The notes below the pieces were generated by a model. It worked only from the letters and a program-made list of their open reading frames with translations. It did no database searches and was not told where the DNA came from. Below, one piece after another: positions 11,493-23,400 of a DNA stretch of 64,000 nucleotides (position 1 is its first letter; each line of letters begins with the position of its first letter). The translations under genes and the position numbers were made by a program. Origin of the DNA: Diphasiastrum complanatum (Eukaryota; Streptophyta; Lycopodiopsida; Lycopodiales; Lycopodiaceae); the NCBI GenBank assembly GCA_029204225.1, contig CM055095.1:27210769-27274768 (forward strand), in the 5' to 3' direction.

Positions 11493-14400
11493 CTACAGAC
11501 CAATAGATTTTTCAAACTTTTGTATTTGACTGAGGAAAATCCATGTCATCTGCAGCATAAAGTACAAGAAACACATCAAAGTGAGCAAGTTCAAATAGTA
11601 TGCTTTTCTTCCAGAAAAGCATTTACATCATCTTCATCACAGAACTTGTGCACAGACATTTGATATTGGCCAACTTGAATAGCCTAATTAGATAAAAATT
11701 TGGTACAATTGAATGAGATAGTATGCTAGAGTCTAGAATTATTCAATCAATGCAAGAGTAGTGGGGCAGAATTTAAGTTACCATGACATGTGGTGCAATG
11801 CGGACACAATATGTTCCAAAACCTGAATAGAATTTCAATGGTCCACCTTCCTTGAGAGTTTTTAAGACACAATCTAAGGAGCCTGTATATGGAAACTTGC
11901 CGTCAGGGCCAGGTTGCATCTTTTGTATCTGAGTCTTGACATAATCAAATGGAAGACTGCATGCCGAAGCAAAGAAACCGGAAACGGCACTAGCACCTGT
12001 GTCAAGGGTCAGGAGTCAGAGGAAACAATATTATCAGATGGAGAAGTCTTCAGTTTGAAATTTGAGGACAATCAAGAACATGCCTTATTATCCAAAATCC
12101 AAAGCAGCCGATACTTCTTGATTCTCCAAGCATGGTGAGGACAATATGCCAATCAGGCTATATGCGGAAAATTGATATTTAAATGAGCTGCTCATAATTT
12201 TTAAAAGAAGGCAATTAGTAGTTACAAAATACTAGCACGTAGTAAAAAGCCTTGCATTTTCAAACGTGGAGGAATGAAGCAGCGGCTGAAGGAAAACGAA
12301 TCTATACCTCCTGCCAATGAAGTCTTATAACGATAAACCATTCTCACAGCATGAATAATGGAAAATGCTCCCTTACCATGAATGTGAATTGCAAGGTCAG
12401 AAAAGCAAAGAAATTCAGGTGACAAATCCTTGGGCCTCGAGCCCCCATGCTATTATCTGGCATGGGACTATATTGGTCAAGCACTAAAACTAAAAATTTT
12501 GACCCAGATCAGCATAATAGAAGGCACTTCCCCCTATAGCATGAATCTATATTTTCCTCCTAGGGGCATTATGGAAAAATCCTTGGGTCTTGGGCTCCCA
12601 TGCTATCATTTGGCATTAGACCATATTGTTCAGGCACTTTAGACCCTTAGTCATTATCCAACCTTTTATTATTCTTATTGACATTATTGGTTATCTGGAC
12701 AATAATGGGCCCCCATTGTTAGGGCACATCCCTAGCCCTAATATTGATGCCTTTGTCAAATATCTGATTGACTAAAGAGCAGCTCTTAACCTAGTCAGAT
12801 CGGTTTAGCTAGACTATTGCATTGTTGCATTGATTTATATAGTAAGAACAAACTTACTTATGTTTAAAGCACTTTTCAGTGGTTCACTATAAACAGGAGT
12901 GAAAATATTTAAGTCAACATTCAATTGTAATGTGAAAAGTAAGTAAATGCTAAAATTATTTCATGCTCGTTTCTTGGATGCTTTATGCTCAGCAACCCGT
13001 GGACTTTTGGGCTTCTATAGGTCCCTTTGACTGCTTTCCAAAACTTCGATTCATGGACAGTAAGTTGAACTTCCCCTTGAAGGACTCTATGAAGTCAATA
13101 AAAAATCCATTCAACTCATTGGCCATAGGCATCCAGCTAATGGCATTGAATTTGTCGTCTAGGAGGATAAGATGTGTGTCTCCTCATGATAGGTCGAATA
13201 ACTCGACCTGCAACATGACTATGAGTGGTGCGCTGTCTCTAATCATCATCATCAGACTCTAGGTCTCGTCGTGGTCTTCTCGTAGAGAAGAAAGAGGTAA
13301 TCAAAGGTTGAGAACTAAGATGACCCTGCTGAGTTGTCTGGCATAGGAACATCTCTCATATCATAAGTGCAACACAGTGGGAGTCCTCGTATGCTATGAG
13401 CAATCATAGTGTGGTGGGCACGTCGCGAAGGGATGTCCATGGAGAAGCCAAGGTCACGAAGTCTCTGAACGAGCAAGGAACGTGGAACGGAATCAAAGGC
13501 TTTCTTGAAGTCCACAAAACAACAGTAAACCCATTCATTCCTATGCTTAGCTTCCTCAATAAGAGCCCGAAGAGTGAAATATGGTCAGTAGTAGAGTAAC
13601 GGGCTCGAAATCCTGCCTAGCCCAAAGCATATAATCTCTTGATCTCAACCTCTAAGCTCGTTGCAAACTAAAGGATAGTACCATATAGCTTTGCAAGAAC
13701 ATGTCCAATCATGATAGTGTGATAGTTACTAGGAATCATGGGGACACCATTTTGTGAATAGGGTGACTGAGGAGAGTGGCTAAGGTGGGGGCAAGTAAGT
13801 CGACAACATGGATGAATAGCTCAGATTCAAGGTCCTCGATGTCTCATGTCCTATGGGTCTTCAGTCTCTTAATGGCTGCAAGGACCATATCAAGGGTGAA
13901 GAATGTGAACTCAGATGGTCAAGGAGATATAGAGATGGGTGAATTGGTAGGTGCGGTGTATAGTCTAGTACCTTGGTCCAGATGTAGAGCTCATCCAGGA
14001 GAGGTGGTGGGGCATGAGGGATAAACTCACGCCAAAAAGAGCAAGACGAAGAGCTAAAAAGAAAGTCAGCAAGGTGTTTTTCTTCAAGTCATCATAGAGG
14101 CATGTTTTTACGATGAAGCATACGATAAATTCTGCATCATACCAAGGGGGGTGTAGAGATTGAGGTGATGAAGAATGTGTGGATTTGCCAAAGCCCAATC
14201 ACAAAATCTTAGATCATCAAACTTCATCATGCATGGCATGGACCAACCTCTACAACATCACTAATCATGATGCCATCACCCTAGAGTAGGTGCAAATCAC
14301 ATGCCCAAACAAATGTCCACACTAGCTTTCAATTAAATGTACAACAACCAACATACTTAGTCTCTATCACTTCTCCAGAAGGGAAGATTCTCATGATGAA

Positions 14401-17400
14401 GGGGCTAGCACTAATAAGCCAAGCCAATTGAATGAAGTCCCTAATTCCTCATGCAAAAACCATAGCAAAAAAGGATATATTTTCTAATACCTTATGATGA
14501 CATGGCATCTATCACGCTATGCACCAACAACCTCCTTCACATGCAAGGGCAAAAGTATATTTCGTTCAATGTTGCACATTCCGTTCCAAAACGCGTTCTT
14601 TATGTCAACAAATATGTTCACTAAGTCTTTAAATTCCAAGAATCATGTTAGATTTTGCACAATGCTACAATTTTAAATTGAAGCGTTCTCATGAAGATCT
14701 AAAAAGATACTGTCAGAGTCTAAAGTGCATGCACATCTGTATATAGTTCCACTGCTTGACGGTTAGAAAAGGAAACACATGTATAAAAGTTAATAACATC
14801 AAAAAGAAAAACCTTCCAAAATTGTTATGCTTACCAATAACAGTTGGGATCTCAGAAAAATTCAATGAATCTCTGAAAAATTCAACACTCTGATCATATG
14901 ATGCAAGCATTCCCATGTTCAATGCCATAGCACGGACCACAGTAGGCCCAGCTCCTTTCCACAACGCCAAAACCCCTTCATCAGCAGATATTCGATAAAG
15001 TGCATGAAATGCATTTTTATAATTGCGTCTTTGTACAAGAGGCAGGGTAGCGTCAGCCTGCATACGAATGAGAGCTAAGTCTGCGGGACTCCCAACACTT
15101 GCACCAATAGCTCCAGCTGTCAGACCACAGAACGCTTTTTGATACAAAGGAAGTGGTTTTCCATCATTAGCAGCTGTCGCTTTTGCTGTCAGTAATCTGC
15201 AAGTTCCCAGTGAATTAAAATCGGAGATATGTTTACAGAATGCCTTTACCTGAAATCTGAACATGTATTGCTAAATCTATGAGAAAACTTTTGCATCTCA
15301 AAAGTATCTGAAGGATCCTGCTTCATAACAATTTTTTTTAGAGATATACTTAACAGAAAAAAAAAATCGAACACTTTTTTACTAGTGTCACATTGTTTAG
15401 CTGACTTAAAAAACATTGAGGTCAAAGTAAAGCCAAGAAAATATGTCATATGCAATTTTACAGGTCATGCAAACAAACCACAATGATATAAAAGGATAGT
15501 GATACCATAGTTCCTAGTGTGCAGATGTTTATGGACATCCTGAGCAACACTAATTTCACAACTGTTCTCCAGAAAAACTGCCTAAATCTTTATAACTCCA
15601 ACAATACAGCACTGATCCATTCAAAGCTGGATAGGCGCATCTGCATTACTCCATCTTTTCAACAGGCTTTTGTAGAACCCACTCCAAAGACATTCCAATA
15701 ATCAAATACTTACTCATTTGGTTCTTGACCTCCGGAATTTTCCAAATACTTACTCAAAATGTAAGTCCACACAATTCACACTCCTTATTTTCTTGATCCA
15801 GTTTACAAGACTGCTTTCATAGCATGCTCATGAACAAATCTTATTCAAAGTATTTGTATGCTCTATATCTATAGTCAAGGAAATACCCTCTAGGTAATAT
15901 AGCTAGTTTTGATTCCCACGTATCTGGATCTACCTTGACAGCCACTCTTGATTTCAGATGGCTGTCCTTTTAACAATAATGCATAACCATGACAGCACAT
16001 GATCACAGTTTTTCTGGCAACACTTGGAATGAGGGAGGCAAGTCAAGTAAGCCAATCACTGAAGCTGTGACTACGAATGCACAGGTTCTTTTCCAAGCAG
16101 ATTTGTGTTGGTTTGACCATTGAGTTTAATAAAAACAAACATCCCTATTAGAGGAACTTCCTGTACACCTTGAAGATAATCAAGTGACATCAGCACGACA
16201 ATCATAGTAAGTGCATCTTTTGGGAACCTTGATACTCAGTAGACAGGGTGATCTTTTGGGCGCCACTCCCAATTTCTAGTTATATTGTGCATCTCCCACT
16301 CATCATCATCAATCACATCACATAGAATCTTTGTTTCCTCCATGGGGCTTAGCAGATTTTAAGGCTCCATTCAACCCTTGAGAGCTTTCCAGATGCAAGC
16401 ACAGGTTTTGCACAAAGAAATTAACTGGAACTTGGATTTGCGTGATGAGCAGATTCCTGAGCCTTACAATGTCTTTTTCCACCTTCCTTTTGACCCGCGG
16501 TTCAAATCCTGATCCTCAACCGATTATGACGAGGTTAAGCGGATGCAAAGAGCACCCTTTTATTACCTTCTATTGCATTTTGTTGTTCTAAGCATGTTCA
16601 ACCAATTGCTTGATCACCTGAAAGCATTGCCTCTGAATTTGTGGATTCTGATACGGATGAACATTGTTGATGTTGCACCAATCAAATTCTTTGAATACTT
16701 CTAAAAGGCTTGATCAACTCATATTTCTCATCTTGTTTTTTTTTACATCCTTTTATAAACATTTGCTATTGTGACGCCAATTGCAACGCAGATGGCAGAT
16801 GCTACTGTTTGATATTTTATTACACATTTACAGATTTGGGAGAACCAGGCAGGGTGTCTATGCCGCATTCCTTCACATGGGGCTTGTTCAGGTGCTCATT
16901 CGCACACTCTTTACAACTTCTTTGATTATTGGGGTAGCATATAGGATAGTAAACCTCATCATATTCACCCTTAGAAAGCTTGGGGATATAAATTCGTTGC
17001 TGATCATTCATTTCAAAGTATGCAGTTGGATGATCCTAGATAAATAGTGATGCAAATTTGGCTCCAAGTCAGAATTTATCACAAGTCATCCAAACCTTTT
17101 AGGAAAAACTACAGGTCTAATACCCGTCCCTTAACAACCATTAGTTGAAGGCATCACTAAATTCTCAATACTAAGGGACAACACAACTGTCAGTTGAAAA
17201 TTTGTCTAATTACTAAGAACTTCGAGTTGATTGAATAGACAGCCAGTATTTGCATCAGTCCATTCTTCTGCCTTTTCAAGATTCCCACTTCTTGCATCAC
17301 AGATCCCGCTTCAAAAATCGAAACATCCATTAACTTCTGCTCCTAACAACAAACATGGTTTGTTTTCAAAAAAATGATAGGACGGTGGCGAAATGCTCTT

Positions 17401-20400
17401 GTACTACAGTTCCTGAGGACTTATTGGTATCTGATAGCTTTGCCTACATCTTAAGTGTTTATCCATGCCACTAATGCGCACGCTAGGATCTATGAGTAGT
17501 CGAGATGCCCTCACCAAGGGACTCTCTCCTCAAGAGTATTTTGTCAAGCACAGAAGTTAAACATTCCTTCCCATAGGGAAAAAAACTGGGCTTTGAGTTC
17601 CACTTAGGAATGCTGAAGCATCACTGGAACTTCTTTTCATTCGCTTTCCAGACCAAGCAATTTCAGAGCCCTAACTAAGCATCCTCCAGATGATCCCACA
17701 AACACTTAAGCACGTGGATTGTCTCCATTCCACAAGCTCCTCTGGAGTCTGCTCTAGATACCACTCCTTAGATAAGTCAAGTAAAATAGCTGGGAAGGAT
17801 CTAAGCTTCATCTCATCACCATCTATCTGAAACACAACACAATTGGCAGCGAATTCCAACAATAACCTTTGTTGATCTCCCTTGTAATAATTGTGAATTC
17901 AAGTTTTTGCACACGTCAGGCTTGCTACACGATTCCATCATATTACAATCTTGATAGGGATGATTATTCGTTTGATGATCCTCAATTCCAAATCAAAAAG
18001 GTCAAAACTACATGAAATAATCACTCGATCAAAAACAAAAATCTGCTTCATAGATTTTGTTGGGCCATAACTCTAATCCCAACTTTGGACACACAAACAA
18101 GCTTCTCAAGCTATGGCAGGTGTGAAGGGGCCAAAAAGCTTACTTGATTCAAGCATACTCAATTTTGAGCTCTAATCAACTAAATTTGATAGGATTCCTC
18201 CATGCTCACTTTTGAATGCAAATGACAACCCTAACAGTTCTTAGAGGATCTGCTCCAATCTTATTGTACGTATTATCTCCTACGAACTTGCCTCACAATT
18301 ATGGCTATAACTCTAGGACTTATTGGCATGATGGACTATTTCAAATGTATGTTTGTCTCATCCAATAAAGTACGCATGGTTATTGCTTCAAATCAGATAA
18401 GCATTGCCATATAAAGCTTAAAGGATTCTACCAAAGTAACCAGCCCACCTTCATTGAAAGGAAAGACAGACAGACAAAGATAAAATTGAACGACCTTTGC
18501 AGTCGGAAAACTCTGCTACTTAGTTGTATTATGCAGGTGTTTCAGGCTTGTAGCATTCCAGAAAGCTGAAATTAATCTTTTGTATAGAAAAAACCCCAAA
18601 TGAAGCATTTCATGAACTTATTGAAGAAAATTTAGAGCAGGGAATGGAAAATATGGGGAATAGAATATTCGACTTTCCAAAAGGTTCCTAAAGAGGATGA
18701 CAGCAAACCCTCTAGAGAGAACAATAGCCCTTGGGATATCCTACCAGGCCTAGTCACCACATTTACTAGTTTCATAACGTCCTGGTGCCTGTCACAGTGC
18801 AATAGAGGACTGAAAAGGCAGGACTTGCCCCCTTCCCATGCAGAATTTCTACAGGTTATCTTCCACAACATAGACCTTCGAGGAAAGGAAAAGTTAACAG
18901 TTAACAGCTCTTACATAGGTATTTGGTATAAAAATGCCTAAAAAAACAGACCAGGGGGAGAGGGGAACTTTGGCCCCTCCCATAGTTTATGCTAGGCGAA
19001 AGTTCTTCCACGACTCGGAGTTCAAGAGGAATATATGATCTATATAGCAAAGAATAAACTCTTAATTTTTTAAAAACTATTAACTACTAAATATAACTTG
19101 AACTTGTATGGTTGATCCCACTAAGAAAATCGCAATCTTAGAAAGTCGCAATCTTAGAAAGACAACTGTGTCCAATCACTATTGAAATATGATTGATACT
19201 GATCACTCTAGGCTAGTCAAAGCCTCAATTCTCGATTCAAATTTCACAACGATTAAGGTCCCAAAGCCTGAGAAACTTTTCAGTTCCTTTTTCTTCTTTG
19301 GCAGATGAACAAAGACATGTTACATGAGCATTTAGAGGTACATTATGCTATCCTATCACCACCTACATTCAACATTTACGTACATAATACACCCCACTTG
19401 TGCTAATTAGGCAAGTAAATCAAGTAGGTTAAGGACCCATGTGGGTTCTAGAGCTAGAATTAGCAAGACACCACCTCTATACATAGCATGCTATATGTAG
19501 CCCAAACTTTGGAGGGGTTTCCACGCCCTACTACACTTTGAATATTCATGTTGTGTGAGCTTTGAAGTCCTCTCTCTCTTGCTTTTGTGTTCTACTCCAT
19601 AGCTGGTTTTCTGAAGCTTTCATAGTGTGCTTACTATGCTGTTATGATACTCCATAGCTAGGCCTTGGAATTTGTCATGGTATCAGAGCAGGTTATGTTG
19701 CCTGTGGTGTGGTGAAAGCTTGGACCTGTTTTTGATCAGATTCCTGCCATTCCTGGAGAGCAGCTTACCTTTGAGGAGGGAGCACTTTTTGTAGGGGCAT
19801 CTGATCTCTGTGCTATCTGCATGGTTGGAGTACTGTTAACAGGCAAGGGGAGTACAGGGAGCCAAAAAGTTTCTAATTTGGGACAAAAAATTTTGAGTCT
19901 TTTTGGACAGCCAGGACTGTAGGAGGGCGCTTTCTACAGTGGGGACTTCAGTGAAAGTTCTGAGTGGACTTGGACAAGGGCTAGGACAGCCATACAGGAG
20001 GATAGTTTCAAATCTAGAAGCCCATTGATACCAGCAGTAAGCCATCCAGAGATGATGGCACTCCTTTTGTGGACGAGACTCTTTATAGACAGCTTGTGGG
20101 TAGCCTGATTTATCTCACGACTACGAGACCAAACATTTCCTATGCGGTTGGTGTAACAAGCCAGTTCATGAGTTCTCCAACTGAAGCACATTGGAAAGCA
20201 GCCAAGAGGGTTTTGAGGTATGTCAAAGGGACAATCTACTATGGGATTGAGTACACAGATGACGGAAAGCTTCAGCTTGGAGGCTTTACCGATTCGGATT
20301 GGGCAGGTGATAGGGATGATCGAAAGTCGACCACAGGTTACACTTTCAACCTTGGTTCAGGGGCCATTTCTTGGTGTAACAAGAAACAGCCCACAATTAC

Positions 20401-23400
20401 CTTATAATCGACAGAGGCTGAGTACAGGGCAGCAGCAAAAGCTACCTGCGAGGCAATATGGCTCAAGAGACTTCTTGGGGAGGTGCAGATTCCACAAGAT
20501 AGTCCTACTATTCTTCAGTGTGACAGTCAGAGTTGCATCCAGCTTGCCAAAAATCCTATGTACCATGCTCGTACGAAGCATATTGAGGTGGATCAACACT
20601 TCTTACGAGAGAAGATACAAAGCGAAGAAATTCAGCTCGAGTACTGTGATACCAACAAACAAGCAGCAGATATCTTTACTAAGGCACTTAGTAGAGAAAA
20701 ATTTGAAAAGTTTCGTAGCATGCTAGGTGTTGGTATGAACAAAATAGCCATTGAGGGGGGGTGTTGAAATAAATGCCTATTTTGCCCCTTAAGGCTTGTA
20801 TACTTGTAACTTGTAAGTTGTGCATAAGACATGGGGGTAAAATATTTATGTAAATAGTACACCCCACTTGTGCTAATTAGGCAAGTAAATCAAGTAGGTT
20901 AAGGACCCATGTGGGTTCTAGAGCTAGAATTAGCAAGACACCACCTCTATACATAACATGCTATATGTAGCCCAAACTTTGGAGGGGTTTCCACGCCCTG
21001 CTACACTTTCAATATTCATGTTGTGTGAGCTTTGAAGTCCTCTCTCTCTTGCTTCTGTGTTCTACTCCATAGCTGGTTTTCTGAAGTTTTCATAGTGTGC
21101 TTACTATGTTGTTATGATAATCCATAGCTAGGCCTTGGAATTTGTCAAAAACAACATCACTAGAATAAATGGACAATCCATAACGCTACTTGGACAACAC
21201 ACCCTTTAATAAAATTACATTTTCAAGCTAAAAGTTGACCTGAAGGTGCCGAGTCGTGCAGTTGTATATGTGGCTTGTCTTAGAAGTCCTGCTGATAAAC
21301 CCTATTATGCCAAAAGCCGAACATAAAACCCCAAATCCACTATAGAATGCTCCTTGGTTACGAGAAATTATGATATCATAATTGAAAATGCTATCAAAAA
21401 GCATCTTGTAGTGTCCAAAAAATGGTGACTCTACTACTAAATATCTCTTCACAAATGTTATCGAACAATAAGTCTGGATATTGTAACATAAAGGGTAAAT
21501 ACAATCATACCTTGTAAAGTGCTCCAAATCCCTCCTGCTTGACCACTTGCTTAGCTACTTGGCTTGCTGTCCCCTGGCCGAGCTGTATACGCACCTGCAC
21601 ACCATCACGTTTATCCTCAATCAAAGAAAATATTTTGGCATGGGTGCCTTATTAACCCCAATCCAAATTGATGTTGTGGACTACAAGTTTGTTGTTGTCA
21701 GCTTCAAATCCTCATGATGTTCCTAAAATACAAATTGAATGGCGTGAAAAATAGAAAGTCATAAGTAACCACTATCCAAAGCCTTGCCCAGTAATTGTTT
21801 CCTATAGATCATGCAAAGTAGAATGTAAATTCAATGTTGAGACCATAAACTCTGTTGATGAACCATCACATCTTAACTGTTTTCCTCCTTTCAAGTTACT
21901 TGCACCCAACAGGGAGAAGCATCACTGAAGATTAAGTCTGGAATGCTAATACGGAAGATACAAACGTGTGAGTGCACGCAGACACACGCGTGTGAGAAAG
22001 AAAGAACAAAAGCTAATCAATGTCTTGAGATACCAAATGGTACGTACATAAGACCAAATAGCACCTGTCAAGAGAGAACAGGATTCAATGATCGAAAGGA
22101 CACTAATGTCCTGGAAAATGGATTTATTGATGGTTCTCAACCCTGAACCTAAGTAACTTACGTATTACTATTGCTAGACTGTTCTTCTAGACATTTGCCG
22201 GCTTGCAATGGAGGCAAACTATACCTTTTAAATACAGCAATGAAATCCTAAAACCACTTCCCAAGTTGAATCTCTCTCAGTTGGAACCCTACTTTTCGAC
22301 CCTTGTGTTGATGCGATTTCGACCATTTTCATATCCAACTTGTATTCAGAATGTGGAAAAAAACATTTTGCAACAAAGTGCCAATACATTATCTTATTTA
22401 ATTTTTTTGAATGTTTGCTATTTAATTTTTAAGGGATACCAACTTGCATATAATGCTAGGTTTACAGGCCAGAGGTTATGGCCTCGGACATCCATGTATT
22501 GGACCATACAGCTCAGGATCTAACCGTCATTTACTATTTGGCATTTATTAGAGACGATATGATCATGATCGAACTCTAGCCCAAACTCATGGGCTCTTAT
22601 TTTAGATTATATGCAAACACCTCATTGAGCTCAATTATATCAACTTATTTGGCTTAGTGAACAGAGATCCTTGCAGAGATCACTGTTATTCCACTGATTA
22701 TGGTTCGTCTCCAATATTTGATATTCCTCGCTATTTTGTGTTCTGTGTGATGTTTTTTCATTACTTAATACAAGAACACATTTTGGCTAGGAGCGGATGC
22801 GCACCTGCATCTATAGTATTTAGGAGCTCTTTTGTTTTAGGGCGCCTGATCCTTGCTGCAAGGCTCTAAAGAGTATGTGATGAATTTTCCTCGAGTAGCA
22901 GGAGATAGGGCCCAGCATGGCTAACTTCTGAAGGTGCTGTCACCTTCGAATGTGCCTCAAAGGACTTTTGTTGAGATAGTATATTGTTGTGTTTCCTATA
23001 GTAGAGTACTCCTAATGTACTTTACAGCTCTTCTTTTGAATCCTTACAAGTTAGCTTACTAAATTTTCTGTTTCTCCACTTTCAGAACTTCATCCTTTTT
23101 TTGGCGAACATTTTTGAATCTATTTACATTCTTGTTCTTCCTACAACCGGGTCTTTTTTTGCAGTTTACTAATCAACCACAATACGATTTACTAATCATC
23201 AACCGCAATACGAGTTCAATTTGCAGTTTTCACAGATTTCCTGGACTTCATCTTTTCCATACTGCTTTGTTCCCTTTTGTTTGGAATTTAAACTCTATTC
23301 TTCCTTCAGTAAAGCACCTCTAGTGCACTTTACAAGTTGCCATTTTGATATCTAAAGTTAGGAGGATCAAAATTCCATCCTTTATTCTAGTCATTTCTCT

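Larger units (their letters stand above)
11997..14834 (-). other. Carrier-gene intron 4 (2.8 kb, contains LINE relic)
   Basis: Donor TTATTG|GTAAGC and acceptor GACACAG|GTGCTA split codon Gly211 (G+GT). It contains an RTE-like LINE fragment on the same strand as the gene and an imperfect duplication at 12423-12486 and 12575-12638. The remaining sequence is unremarkable. Confidence 0.85.
19375..21147 (+). mobile_element. Internally deleted Copia element inside carrier intron 3
   Basis: The 5' LTR (homology from ~19375 to 19677) is followed at once by a tRNA-iMet primer site TGGTATCAGAGC (19678-19689). The internal region is only ~1.08 kb: a leader joined at about 20068 to the end of reverse transcriptase and RNase H. 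A G-rich polypurine tract (20751-20761) precedes a 386-bp 3' LTR (20762-21147, TG...CA). The first ~85 bp of the 5' LTR do not match the 3' LTR. Across the ~290 shared bases I count about seven substitutions (near 97.5% identity). Gag, protease, integrase and most of RT are missing, so it cannot move alone. Confidence 0.88.
15197..21239 (-). other. Carrier-gene intron 3 (6.0 kb, contains a Copia derivative)
   Basis: Donor TTCAG|GTCAAC is a weak match after the GT. The acceptor is AACTTGCAG|ATTACT. The split codon AG+A gives Arg90, where many DTC proteins have Lys. The intron contains a plus-strand, internally deleted Copia element (about 19375-21147) whose right LTR ends 93 bp from exon 3, and a possible Gypsy gag scrap near 17.7-17.9 kb. 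The rest, 15.2-17.6 and 17.9-19.4 kb, shows nothing recognisable. Confidence 0.85.

Noticed and set aside
16495..16520. GGTTCAAATCC as a tRNA T-loop
   Set aside because: No matching acceptor, D or anticodon arms could be found around it.
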